NCBI GenBank assembly: GCA_022511125.1
Contig: JAFLSD010000012.1
Span: 1 to 64,000, forward strand
Reading direction: 5' to 3'
DNA from: Paramuribaculum sp.
GTDB lineage: Bacteria > Bacteroidota > Bacteroidia > Bacteroidales > Muribaculaceae
Length of the DNA stretch: 64,000 nucleotides
Under the pieces are notes generated by a model. The model did not search any database and was not told the DNA's origin. It saw nothing but the letters and a program-made list of their open reading frames with translations. Made by a program: the position numbers and the translations under genes. Numbering within the stretch: the first letter of the stretch is position 1; every line of letters starts with the position of its first letter. This document shows, one piece after another, positions 33,229 through 45,000 of the stretch.

Positions 33229-36200
33229 ATGGCAACAACTTCAGCAAATACTCACGACATCCGAAAGGAATTAGATAAGCGCATCCTGGTGCTCGACGGC
33301 GCTTTGGGAACGCAGATTCAGTCGTTGAATATCGACGAGTCGATATTCGATCCGCTCCGTAAAAATTCTTCAATATCTCTAAAGGGGTGTAACGACTTGC
33401 TGAATATATGCGCCCCGGAGCTTATAGAAAAAATACATCTCAGCTATCTCGAAGCTGGAGCTGACATAATCGAAACAAATACATTCAACGCCAACGCCGT
33501 ATCGCTAAGAGAATATGACATGAGCGATCTGGCAAAGGAAATAAACAAAGCGGGTGTATCGATTGCAAGGAAAGCATTGGAGAAGAGCGGTCGGAAAGGT
33601 TGGGTAGCCGGAAGCGTCGGACCAACAAACCTTTCTCTTTCCCTTTCCCTCAATTCAGCATCCACGGCCGAAACAGACAAACTGATAAATGAACTGGAAG
33701 ATGCTTATTTTGAGCAAATATCAGCTTTATTAGAATCAGGAGCCGATATCATATTGATTGAAACAGTATTCGATACACTCAATGCCAAAACTGCACTACG
33801 CGCCCTGAAGAGAGCCGAAGATACTACCGGAAGAAAGAGACCTGTCATGCTCTCTGCAACCTTGACAGAATCCGGCCGAACTCTATCAGGACAGACGATA
33901 GAAGCATTTGCCGTGAGTGTGGCACATGCGTCACCTTTAAGCATAGGATTGAACTGCGGTTTCGGAGCGGAAGCTTTGATTCCGTTTTTAGATAGAATAC
34001 AGAATTTACCCTTCGCGATAAGCATATATCCGAACGCAGGTCTTCCTGATGCATCCGGGAACTATTCGGAGAGCCCAGAAATGATGGCACACCACCTGAG
34101 TGATCTCATCGATGGGAAAAAAGTGAATATCATCGGTGGTTGCTGCGGTTCAACCCCTCTCCATATTAAAGAGATTTCGGAGGCAGTCAAGAACAAAACA
34201 CCACGCCGGATACCGCATTCAGACGGGAAGCTACGGTTAGCCGGGCTGGAAAGTCTGACGGTTGGTGAAAATTTCATCAAAGTTGGCGAACGTTGCAATG
34301 TGGCCGGGAGCCGTAAGTTCCTCCGTTTAGTAAAGGAACGTTCGTGGGGTGAAGCTGTCAAAATAGCGGAAGAACAAGTAAGCAAAGGAGCTTCTATAAT
34401 AGATATCAACATGGATGATCCGCTCCTCAACCAGAAGGAGGACATGAAAGAGTTTGTATCACGGATAAGCTCCGAGCCGGATGTAGCGAAAGTTCCTTTT
34501 ATGATCGATTCTTCGCATTGGGAAGTTATCACAAGTACACTCAAGATAATCCAGGGTAAACCGATAGTTAATTCAATTTCTCTGAAAGAGGGCGAGGAGG
34601 AATTTCTAAAAAAAGCTCGACATATCCACACCTGCGGGGCAGCCATGGTGGTGATGGCTTTTGATGAAAAAGGGCAAGCCGATAGTTTCGAGCGAAAGAT
34701 TGAAATTTGCGGCCGTTGCTATACTTTGCTTGTCAATGCAGGCATACCGGCTTCAGACATAATATTCGATCCCAATATTCTTTCAGTGGCAACAGGAATA
34801 TCCGATCACGACCGCTACGGCATAGATTTTATTAGAACGGTAGGCTGGATAAAGAAAAATCTTCGAGGCTCACACGTAAGCGGCGGTTTAAGCAACTTGT
34901 CGTTCTCATTCCGAGGCAACAATATCGTCAGAGAGGCGATGCATTCTTCGTTTTTGGAACACGCTATCCGGGAAGGGATGGACATGGCTATAGTCAATCC
35001 GGCCACAAAGCTAACCACAGAAGGATTTCGTCGAGATTTGGCGAAGGCTGTTGAGGACGTAATCTTAAACCAAGGCGAAAACTCCACAGATAAACTTATC
35101 GAATTAGCGGAGTCGATAAAGAACGAGATGTCTGATAAGACTAAACATGTCGCTTCAGAAACTGAAATCAAGCCCTCGGTAAGTGAAGAAGAACAGTTGA
35201 TCTCGGCTATTGTAAAAGGGCGCACTGACGGCTTGGAATCTTTATTGTCGACTCTCACTGCAAAGACGGGTAGCGCGACAGCAGTCATCGACGGCCCTTT
35301 GATGGATGGAATGAACATGGTGGGTAGACTTTTCGGTGAGGGACGAATGTTTCTGCCACAAGTAGTGAAAAGCGCCCAGACCATGCAAAGCGCAGTAGGG
35401 ATACTGACTCCGGAAATCGAAAAAGAAAAGCAATCGTCGGACAGAAAAAACGCCGGTAAGATGGTGATCGCTACAGTAAAAGGAGACGTTCACGATATCG
35501 GCAAAAACATAGTGACAGTCATCATGAAATGCAACGGCTATGAAGTGATAGACCTCGGTGTGATGGTCGATAAAGAAACGATAGTTGAGCGTGCTATGTC
35601 CGAACAGGCAGATTTTATAGGATTGAGCGGACTTATCACTCCTTCGCTTGGAGAAATGGGAGAAGTAGCTCGTTTGATGGAGGAAAAAGGACTTGAAATT
35701 CCGCTTTTTGTAGGTGGTGCAGCGGCTTCCGAACTGTATACAGCATTACGTTTAGCCCCTCTTTACCATGGTGCGGTAGTATATACGAAAGATGCGGCCT
35801 CTCTGCCCGGAGTAGCCCAAAGCTACCTATCATCCACATCGAGCGCGGCAAGCATAAACTCTTTAAAACAGCGTCAGGCAGAGATGAGGGAATCGGCAAG
35901 TGCAGGAAAGGAATTTCTTTCACTTGACGAGGCACGTAACAGGAAATATATTTACGACGAAAGTCTAAAAGTAGCCTCTCCCAAAAAGACCGGCAGATTC
36001 ACGTATGAAATACCCGTCGGCGAAATTCGCGAACTCATCAACTGGCGTCCATTCTTCGCAGCATGGAAACTTGACGCCTCTTTCGCTTCGCTTGCGGACA
36101 TCAAGGGGTGCGATCATTGCAAAGCCCAGTGGCTCGCTTCCATTCCGCAACAGGAAAGGATGAAAGCAGCCGAGGCTATGCAGCTTTTCAAGGAAGCCAA

Positions 36201-36855
36201 CAGAATGCTTGACAATTGGGAATCTCGAGGATACGGGTTGAAAGGAAGAATTGTACTCTCTAAAAGTCGCAGCGAAGGTGACGATATAATTGTTGAAACA
36301 GAAAGTGGCGAGGTTAAAATCCCCACTATACGACAGCATCAGGCCGCGGGTGAAGGAAAACGGGCAGCACTTTCGGATTTTGTAGATTTCAACGGTGATC
36401 ATATCGGTATTTTTGCAGTAACCACAGCGGGTGATATAGAAACCGCAATAAATCAGTCGGAAATTCAGGAATTTCAAAGAATCTTAGCGCAGAGTTTGGC
36501 GGACCGTTTAGTGGAGGCGGGAACGGAGTGGCTCAACCGTAAGGAACAGATGGAATTTTACGACATTCCATCAGAAAGTGGCGCAATCGGAATCAGACCG
36601 GCGGTCGGATATCCATCATTGCCCGACCAGTCTTTGATTTTCATCCTCGACCAATTATTAGATTATGGGGATTTGGGAATAGAACTTACGGAAAACGGTG
36701 CTATGAAGCCTTCGGCATCCGTGAGCGGCCTAATGATAAATTATCCCAAAGCTAAATATTTTTCCGTAGGCTCCATATCAGAGGAAACGAAACAAGACTA
36801 TGCCGCACGTAGAGGCTTATCGATGGATGAATTAAATAAATTTTTTCCGAGGTAG
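33229..36855 (+). CDS. metH: Cobalamin-dependent methionine synthase
   Basis: This transfers the methyl group of 5-methyltetrahydrofolate to homocysteine through B12. Domain order: homocysteine-binding domain with the zinc cysteines Cys305 and Cys306 in GGCCGS; pterin-binding domain (VGERCNVAGSRKF); cobalamin cap (LFGEGRMFLPQVVKSAQTM); cobalamin domain with the lower ligand His755 in DVHDIGKNIV; activation domain with WRPFF and RPAVGYPSLPDQS. Its 1208 residues are the full length. The open frame extends upstream to a TTG at 33163, but that overlaps the -7 element, so ATG 33229 is chosen. It is followed after three bases by an ABC-F gene. Confidence 0.95.
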   Translation: MATTSANTHDIRKELDKRILVLDGALGTQIQSLNIDESIFDPLRKNSSISLKGCNDLLNICAPELIEKIHLSYLEAGADIIETNTFNANAVSLREYDMSDLAKEINKAGVSIARKALEKSGRKGWVAGSVGPTNLSLSLSLNSASTAETDKLINELEDAYFEQISALLESGADIILIETVFDTLNAKTALRALKRAEDTTGRKRPVMLSATLTESGRTLSGQTIEAFAVSVAHASPLSIGLNCGFGAEALIPFLDRIQNLPFAISIYPNAGLPDASGNYSESPEMMAHHLSDLIDGKKVNIIGGCCGSTPLHIKEISEAVKNKTPRRIPHSDGKLRLAGLESLTVGENFIKVGERCNVAGSRKFLRLVKERSWGEAVKIAEEQVSKGASIIDINMDDPLLNQKEDMKEFVSRISSEPDVAKVPFMIDSSHWEVITSTLKIIQGKPIVNSISLKEGEEEFLKKARHIHTCGAAMVVMAFDEKGQADSFERKIEICGRCYTLLVNAGIPASDIIFDPNILSVATGISDHDRYGIDFIRTVGWIKKNLRGSHVSGGLSNLSFSFRGNNIVREAMHSSFLEHAIREGMDMAIVNPATKLTTEGFRRDLAKAVEDVILNQGENSTDKLIELAESIKNEMSDKTKHVASETEIKPSVSEEEQLISAIVKGRTDGLESLLSTLTAKTGSATAVIDGPLMDGMNMVGRLFGEGRMFLPQVVKSAQTMQSAVGILTPEIEKEKQSSDRKNAGKMVIATVKGDVHDIGKNIVTVIMKCNGYEVIDLGVMVDKETIVERAMSEQADFIGLSGLITPSLGEMGEVARLMEEKGLEIPLFVGGAAASELYTALRLAPLYHGAVVYTKDAASLPGVAQSYLSSTSSAASINSLKQRQAEMRESASAGKEFLSLDEARNRKYIYDESLKVASPKKTGRFTYEIPVGEIRELINWRPFFAAWKLDASFASLADIKGCDHCKAQWLASIPQQERMKAAEAMQLFKEANRMLDNWESRGYGLKGRIVLSKSRSEGDDIIVETESGEVKIPTIRQHQAAGEGKRAALSDFVDFNGDHIGIFAVTTAGDIETAINQSEIQEFQRILAQSLADRLVEAGTEWLNRKEQMEFYDIPSESGAIGIRPAVGYPSLPDQSLIFILDQLLDYGDLGIELTENGAMKPSASVSGLMINYPKAKYFSVGSISEETKQDYAARRGLSMDELNKFFPR

Positions 36856-36858
36856 AGT

Positions 36859-38721
36859 ATGGGAGCACCACTTCTGACAGTTGAGAATTTGACAAAAAGT
36901 GTCGGCGACCGGCTGCTTTTCGGGGATGTTACGTTCAGCCTCGGAGAAGGCGACAAGGTAGGCATAGTGGCTAAAAACGGGACAGGTAAGACTTCTCTTC
37001 TGAAACTTTTAGCAGGTAAAGACTCTCCGGACAGCGGTAAAATCACCCTGAATCCCGGGATAAAAATCGGTTATCTGGAACAATTGCCGGAATTTAAGCC
37101 GGGAATCTCAGTCAGCGAAGCCTGTCTGTCTGCAGATACAAAAGTTACTGATGCAATAAGAGACTATCATATAGCTTTGAGATCTGGCGCGGATGAAAAG
37201 ATAGCGGCAGCGACCCATCAGATGGATGAACTTGATGCGTGGGATTTCGAGGACCGAATGGTCAGTATGCTCACTTCCCTTAAAATCGAGTCTTTAGATG
37301 AGCCGGTGGATAATCTATCGGGCGGCCAGCGTAAACGAGTAGCCATAGCCTCTGTGCTTTTGAGCGATCCGGACATTCTGATAATGGACGAGCCGACCAA
37401 TCATCTGGATATCGAGATTATCGAATGGCTTGAAAACTATTTGTCGCGTCAACGAGTTTGTCTGCTTATGGTCACTCACGACCGTTATTTTCTGGATCGT
37501 GTCTGCAACAGAATAATGGAAATCGATCTTAAGCAAATGTTTACCTACGAGGGTAACTTCGAATACTATCTTCGACGCAGATCGGAACGCTATGAAGCTT
37601 TGTCGGCGGAATTAGACCGCGTGAAAAACAGATTGCGTCGGGAAACAGAATGGATGCGCCGTCAGCCACAGGCCAGAGCAGGCAAAGCGAAATATCGCAT
37701 CGATTCATATTACGATCTCAAAGAGCGATCACAGGCCGATTACCGCGATAAGAACGTAGTGCTGGATGTCAAATCATCATATATCGGCAATAAGATTTTC
37801 GAGGCCAAGAATATCAGCAAACGATTCGGCGACAAAAAAATCGTTGAAGCTTTCAGCTATGATTTCGCACGTTATGAAAAAGTGGGTATCGTAGGAGCGA
37901 ACGGCGTGGGAAAGTCAACTTTTATCAAGATGCTCTTAGGTATCGAGCCTCAGGACAGCGGAGAATGGAACGTCGGCGAAACGGTGCGCTTCGGTTATTA
38001 CAGTCAGGAGGGCATCGAACTTGACAGCAGGAAGAAGGTGATCGACGCAGTGCAGGAGATAGCCGAGGATATCCGAATCAACGGCGGAGAATCGTATTCG
38101 CCGATGCAGTTTCTGAAAAGGTTTCTTTTCGAGCCGGCAGATCAACAGAAGTATATCCATAGCCTGAGCGGCGGGGAACGATGCCGACTCCAGTTGGCGT
38201 GCGTTCTGATGCGCTCCCCGAATTTCCTGATTCTCGATGAGCCTACGAACGATCTGGATATCGTAACGCTTGGCATTCTCGAAGATTATCTTGCTGAATA
38301 TAAGGGATGCATAATCGTGATAAGTCACGATAGGTTTTTCTTGGATTCGATTGTGGATCATCTTTTCGTGATGGAGGGTGATGGAAAAATCAAGGATTTT
38401 CCGGGGACTTACAGCGAGTGGAGAGATTGGAGGAGCAAACAGATCAAAGAAGAGAATGGAGCTCCAACCAGATCTACTACCCAGGCTAAGATAAAGACTG
38501 AAAAGCCCAAGCAGTTGACTTACAAGGAGAAAAAAGAGATGGAAGCACTGGAGTTGAAAATCGACGAGCTGACGGAAGAAAAGAACCGATTAGAAGAAAT
38601 ATTCGTTTCCGGAGCCTCCGCCGAGGAGATAGCGTCGGCTTCCGAACGATACAAGCAACTCCAAAATGATCTCGACACAGCCGAAACGCGCTGGCTGGAA
38701 CTGTCGCTACTAACAGAGTGA
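36859..38721 (+). CDS. ABC-F family ATPase (Uup-like)
   Basis: This is a 620-residue soluble protein with two ABC ATPase domains and no membrane part. The first has GIVAKNGTGKTSLLK and LSGGQRKRVAIA with ILIMDEPTNHLDI. The second has GIVGANGVGKSTFIK and LSGGERCRLQLA with LILDEPTNDLDI. A linker of charged helices joins them and a coiled coil ends the protein (about 540-610), as in Uup. ABC-F proteins act on ribosomes; Uup binds DNA or ribosomes through its tail. It shares a transcript with metH. Confidence 0.9.
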   Translation: MGAPLLTVENLTKSVGDRLLFGDVTFSLGEGDKVGIVAKNGTGKTSLLKLLAGKDSPDSGKITLNPGIKIGYLEQLPEFKPGISVSEACLSADTKVTDAIRDYHIALRSGADEKIAAATHQMDELDAWDFEDRMVSMLTSLKIESLDEPVDNLSGGQRKRVAIASVLLSDPDILIMDEPTNHLDIEIIEWLENYLSRQRVCLLMVTHDRYFLDRVCNRIMEIDLKQMFTYEGNFEYYLRRRSERYEALSAELDRVKNRLRRETEWMRRQPQARAGKAKYRIDSYYDLKERSQADYRDKNVVLDVKSSYIGNKIFEAKNISKRFGDKKIVEAFSYDFARYEKVGIVGANGVGKSTFIKMLLGIEPQDSGEWNVGETVRFGYYSQEGIELDSRKKVIDAVQEIAEDIRINGGESYSPMQFLKRFLFEPADQQKYIHSLSGGERCRLQLACVLMRSPNFLILDEPTNDLDIVTLGILEDYLAEYKGCIIVISHDRFFLDSIVDHLFVMEGDGKIKDFPGTYSEWRDWRSKQIKEENGAPTRSTTQAKIKTEKPKQLTYKEKKEMEALELKIDELTEEKNRLEEIFVSGASAEEIASASERYKQLQNDLDTAETRWLELSLLTE

Positions 38722-39097
38722 CTTCATAAGAGCAGCCAGATGGGTTATGAGCGATAAACAAATGATGGGGAAAAAAGGTCGAAATTATGTCCGCGGAAAA
38801 GATGAAATAGTTAAATAATATTAAAATTGTAGGTATCCAAAGACGTTATTCGATTGATAGTTAGGAGAAGAGGGTGGGCAACTTTTAGAGTATAGGCCAA
38901 GTTCGCAGATTGATGGTGGATATCGATATTAATTTTGCAGCGAATCCTTGGCGGCATGTTTGACGTATGACAGCACGGAGGATTAGCGAACATTGACATA
39001 TTTGTTTTGATTAACTTTTCCGGTTGCATTACACAATAAAACCGTGATTTTGACGTTATTTCAACGGGAGGTGCAAGAATCCTCACCTTCCACCGGA
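38722..39097. other. Intergenic region upstream of sprA
   Basis: This spacer of about 375 bases contains the repeated promoter element at 38873-38937 and a leader of about 160 bases. No terminator for the ABC-F gene is obvious and no other gene is seen. Confidence 0.5.
38873..38937 (+). promoter_or_regulatory. Repeated promoter element, copy B
   Basis: GGTGGGCAACTTTTA starts the element, as at 27749. ATTG at 38909-38912 and TAATTTTG at 38930-38937 have the same spacing (17 bases) and the same offsets as copy A. It is oriented towards sprA. Confidence 0.6.
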
Positions 39098-42000
39098 ATG
39101 CAGAAGAAATCAAGTCTCTATATATCTAAGGCTCAACGATTAGCGGCCTTTTTCACCATACTTCTTTTCACGTCAAGACTGTGGGTCTTGTCGTCTCAAA
39201 CCATCACATCCTCACCTGACTCTATTCTCCCCCAACCCATTCTCCCCATCAGTCCCACAGTATCGAGCACGTATGACGAGTTGACCGAACCCGCCCGAAC
39301 CCTTGACGCCATCATCCCCTCAAATATCAGCACCGTGGTGGAATATGACGAGAACGGTTATTACATCATCCGGACAAAATTAGGCGACCGCGATCTGACA
39401 GCTCCTTTCCTGATGACACAGGAAGAATACATGAAATGGAAAGCCCGCGAGGAAGCTCGTGCGCTCTACAGAGAACTGAACGGAGGTGTAGGATATGTGA
39501 ATGCAGCGAAGCTCCAACGTCCTAAATTCAGTGTCCTCAACATGAACTTTTCTGCCGGACCTTTAGAGCGAATTTTCGGTCCGGGTGGCATTCAGCTGAA
39601 AATGTCGGGCTCCGTTCAGATCCGCACAGGTATAAAATCGACCAAAAGCGAAAATCCGACACTTTCCCTCACATCGCGGCGTAAAACCTACTTGGATTTC
39701 GATCAGAAAATCCAGGCGACAGTCGGAGCAACGATAGGCGACAGGCTCAAATTCAATATGACCTACAATACAGACGCGACTTTCGATTTCGACTCAAAAA
39801 ATCTGAAACTCCAATATGAAGGGACTGAAGACGATATCGTCAAGAGCCTCGAGGCAGGCAACGTGAGCATGACAACGGGCTCCTCGCTAATAAGAGGCAG
39901 CACTGCCCTGTTCGGTGTAAAATCCACTCTTCAGTTCGGCCGACTGACCGCAACGGCTCTAATTTCACAACAAAATTCGGAGACCAGGTCGGTTAATACT
40001 CGCGGCGGAGTCCAGACGACTCCGTTCACAGTGAGAGCAGACGAGTATGACGCGAACCGGCACTATTTCTTAGCCCAGTTTTTCAGAGATAATTACGACG
40101 AGTTCGCTTCGCATCTTCCTTACGTGACAAGCGGAGTGAAAATAACGAGAATAGAAGTGTGGGTGACAAACAAACGAAGCGATTACAATCAGAGCCGCAA
40201 TATAACGGCTTTTATGGATCTCGGGGAAAACACTCATTTAGCCTCGGACTACTGGTCGACGAACATGGCTTTACCGAACCCGTCGAACAATTCCAACAAC
40301 CTCCTGGAAATCATCAAAAACGACTATCCGGATGCGAGAAATATCAACACCGTAACCCAGGCACTCGCTCCTCTGTCGGCTTACGGCATAGAGGGAGGAC
40401 GTGATTTCGAGAAGGTTGAAAGCGCTCGACTACTCAACGAAAGCGAATATATACTGAACTCTACCTTGGGCTATATCTCATTGCGCAATCAACTGACAGC
40501 TGACGAAGTGCTGGGGGTGGCTTTCGAATACACATACAACGGCAAGGTCTATCAAGTCGGTGAGTTTTCGAGCGACATCACCCAGACCAACCAATCGCTC
40601 TATGTAAAAATGCTGAAAAGCACCACCCAGGCACCACGTCTACCAATGTGGCGCCTGATGATGAAAAACGTTTATTCACTGGGGGCTTATCAAGTGGATT
40701 CGAAAAATTTCAAACTTCAGGTGAAATATCTTTCGGATACGACGGGAACGGAAATAGTCTATCTCCCAATTCCGGGATTTACCGCCACTCCCCTTCTACA
40801 ACTGACCGGTCTCGACAAATTAGACTCCAATCAGGAATCGAATCCCGACGGATTTTTCGACTACATCGAGGGGTATACAATCCAGTCGTCGACGGGTAGG
40901 ATAATATTTCCGGTCGCCGAACCGTTCGGATCGAACTTACGCAAGAAATTAGGAGGAAGCCTAACGGACGAAAAATTCATCTATCAGGAACTATACGATT
41001 CAACCCAGACAGTGGCACGACAATGGGCCGATAAAAACAAGTATGTCCTGACGGGAGAATATAAAGCTTCGGGTGGAGCGCAGATCAGACTGGACGCAAT
41101 GAATGTTCCCCGCGGTTCGGTAATAGTAACGGCCGGAGGTGTGAGACTCACGGAGAATGTGGATTACACAGTGGACTATTCGATGGGAATCGTGACTATC
41201 ACCAATCAGAGCATTGTAGATGCGGGTCAAAATATATCGGTGACCTTAGAAAACCAGTCACTATACAGTACGCAACGCAAAACATTGTTAGGTTTGGATC
41301 TGAATTACCGATTAAACCGCAATCTGAATATCGGGGGTACAATCATGCACTATTCCGAAAAATCGCTTACGGAAAAAGTGGCTATAGGCAATGAGTCAGT
41401 AACAAACACGATGTTCGGGGTGAATTTCGGCTACAATGCAGAACTTCCATGGATAAACAATCTACTGAACAAAATTCCGACGGTAAATGCGGTGGTTCCT
41501 TCAAGACTGAGCGTTATAGGCGAGTTTGCCAAATTAGTACCCTCAACCCAGAAAATCGGTTCAGACAAAGGGAGTTCCTACATAGACGATTTCGAATCGA
41601 GCCAGACGGGGATAGACCTTCGGTCACCCTATTCATGGTTTTTAGCTTCGACACCTTACGAAAACGGTCCGAACGCACTCTTTCCCGAAGCAGCTCTTTC
41701 GGACAATCCGGATTACGGAAAGAATCGCGCCCTTATCAACTGGTACTATATAGACCGCTTATTCACAGCACGCAATTCGTCGCTTTGTCCGGGCTATATA
41801 CGTTCGGATTTAAAACAACTTTCGAATCCTTACGTGAGGGAAATCACAAGCCGCGAAATTTTTCCCGACCGCCAACTCACTTACGGAGAATCATCGACCA
41901 TCCAGACTCTCAATCTATCGTTTTATCCTACGGAGCGTGGGCCTTACAACGTTGACGCAACCAACATCGACGAAAACGGCAATCTACTTTTCCCCGAAAA

Positions 42001-45000
42001 ACGCTGGGGGGGAATCATGCGTAGACTCGACAACACCAATTTCGAACAAAGCAATATCGAGTATGTACAGTTCTGGCTGATGAATCCTTTTCTCGACCCC
42101 GAGAATCCTAACTATGAAGGGGGCGACCTTTATCTCAATTTCGGTGAGATAAGCGAAGATATTCTCAAGGACGGTCTTAAATCGTACGAAAACGGAATAC
42201 CTTTCGACGGAGACGACCAATATCTTCGGACAACGACGTGGGGACGAGTATCAACGAAGAATTCGCTGACCTACGCTTTCGACAACAACAACAGTTCCCG
42301 CAAAGTGCAGGATGTAGGTCTGGACGGTCTTCCGAACGAAATGGAGTATGATTTTTCGACCTACGGTAATTATCTGACCCAGCTCAAACAAAAACTATCG
42401 CCGGCAGCTATCGAACGTATGACCAACGACCCTTTCTCACCCTTGAACGACCCGGCTGGCGACAATTATCATTTTTACCGGGGATATGATTACGACGAGC
42501 AACGTCTGGGTATTTTGGAGCGTTACAAAAGATACAACGGCGTGGAAGGGAACTCTCTGTCGCCCGACGATGCAGGCGAACCGCTTTATCAGTCATCGCG
42601 CAATCTTCCGGATGTAGAGGATATCAATCAGGACAACACCTTGAACGAATATGAACGTTATTTCCAATATCGCGTCTCGATACGTCCGGAAGATCTAAAA
42701 GTAGGCAGCAATTACATCACGGATAAACAGACATCTCTTGTCAGTCTCCGTGACGGTACGGACGCCGAAGTGGAATGGTACCAATTTAAAATTCCGCTGT
42801 CGGATTATGAAAGAGTAGTCGGTTCGATCAACGACTTTTCGACTGTGAGGTTCGTCCGTATGTTCATGACGGGATTTAAGACAACGACCCATCTTCGTTT
42901 CGCCACACTTGAACTCGTCAGAGGCGAATGGCGAGGATATGATTACGATCTGCGTGAAAGCGGTCAGATGCCGGCAAAAGGCGAGCTCGACGTATCGGTG
43001 GTGAATATCGAAGAGAATTCGGGTCGTGAACCTGTGAATTATATCCTCCCTCCGGGAGTGACAAGAATAATCGATCCGGCTCAGCAACAAATAGTGCAGC
43101 TTAACGAACAGTCGATGTCGCTAAAAGTTTCCGATCTTCCTCCGGGAGACAGCCGTTCGGTTTACCGGAGCACAATGCTCGATCTGAGAAACTATAAACG
43201 ACTTCAGATGTGGGTTCACGCAGAAGCGGCGATAGACAACATGACGGATCTGAAGGACAATGATCTGAGCCTTTTCATCAGAATGGGTAGCGATTTCAAA
43301 AACAATTTCTATGAATATGAAATTCCTCTTGTTCTGACACCTCCAGGACGCTATGCCGACAATACTGAAAACCGTCAGATCGTATGGCCTGCAGAAAATC
43401 GATTGAATGTGGCTTTGCAGAATCTTGTAGATACGAAAACGGAGCGAAACCGTCAGAAAGCCGATCCGGGTAGCGGTATAGGTTTCGGAACCGTTTTCAG
43501 CCGTCCGGATCCGGATAACGAACGAAACACCATTTCCGTAACAGGCAACCCATCGATAAGCGACGTAAGGGTGATGATGATAGGTGTGAGAAACAGCTCC
43601 GGCAGTATCAAGGACGGAACAGTCTGGGTAAACGAACTAAAAGTAACGGACTTCAAAAGCGAAGGTGGATGGGCGGCAAACGTATCAGCCAATCTGACCC
43701 TCTCGGATATAGCTACACTGAATTTCGGGGGGCAAATAGAGACAGCAGGTTTCGGCGCCGTAGACCAAGGACTGAATCAAAGGCGTATGGACGATTATCA
43801 CCGGATTAATTTCGCCGTCCAGGCCGACGCCGGAAAAATCGCGCCCAAAAAACTTGCCTTGCACGCACCAGTCTATTATTCGATAGTTAAAGAAAACATC
43901 ACTCCCGAATATAATCCGTTAGACCAAGACGTCCTGCTTAAGGACGCACTCGATGCGGCTCCGGACGATCGCGCCCGGGATTCGATACGGTCATACGCCG
44001 TGGAACACTCGGTCGTAAAAAGTTTCAGTATTTCCGGCCTAAATTTCGGCATCAAATCGGCGACTCCCAAACCATGGGATCCGTCAAATTTCACGGTCAA
44101 TTTCTCTTTCAACAAACAATCTAAGACCGATCCTACCACAGTCTATGAAAATACGAACGATTACCGAGGGAGTTTCCAGTATCAATACACTCCGAAGAAC
44201 AAACAATGGAGACCTTTCGAACGGATGACGAAAGGCAGAAAGTCGATGAAGTTCCTTAATGATTGGGCCATCAACCTCTTCCCTTCGCAGATTTCTTTCA
44301 TGACAGTCATGTCGAGATATTATTACGAACTTCAGACCCGCTCGGAGATAGATACAGGCGTTGAACTACCGCTGCAAGTCAGCAAAAATTTCCTATGGGA
44401 CAGACAACTCTCTCTATCGTGGAGTCCGATCAACTCTCTGAGCCTTCAATTTATGTCGAACACATCGGCGAGAATAGAAGAACCGATAGGAGCTGTTAAC
44501 CGAAAGCTATTTCCTGATCAATACCGCGAGTGGAAAGACACCGTAGTCAGAAGCATCCTTCATTTAGGCACCCCTTGGGCTTATAACCAGACTTTTACGG
44601 GCATTTACCGTGCACCTTTCAATTTGATTCCCATCCTTGACTTCTTGACGGGCCAAGCCTCTTATAACGCAGCTTACCGCTGGGATCGAGGAGCGACCGT
44701 AGAGGGAATGAAAGCGGGCAACACAATCAGTAGCCAATCGTCGCTCAGCAGCGAAGGCAGGATAAATTTCGAGACTCTCTACAATAAGAGCGGCTATCTA
44801 AAAAGTGTGAACACACGATTTTCGGGACAACAGCGAGGAAGGAATCAACGAGCCCGCAGATTCGAGAGAAACTTCCCTTTGTCGGCAGATACATCGACAG
44901 TCGTCGCCCACAATATGAACGTGAAAAACGTAAGGATAACGGCAACGGATGTCAACACACGACGGCCTGTAAAAATCGAAACCAGGAAAATAGACAACAA

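Noticed and set aside
34062..35384. Long minus-strand open frames inside metH
   Set aside because: metH is intact with all domains; the opposite frames give Ser/Arg-rich products without family features.
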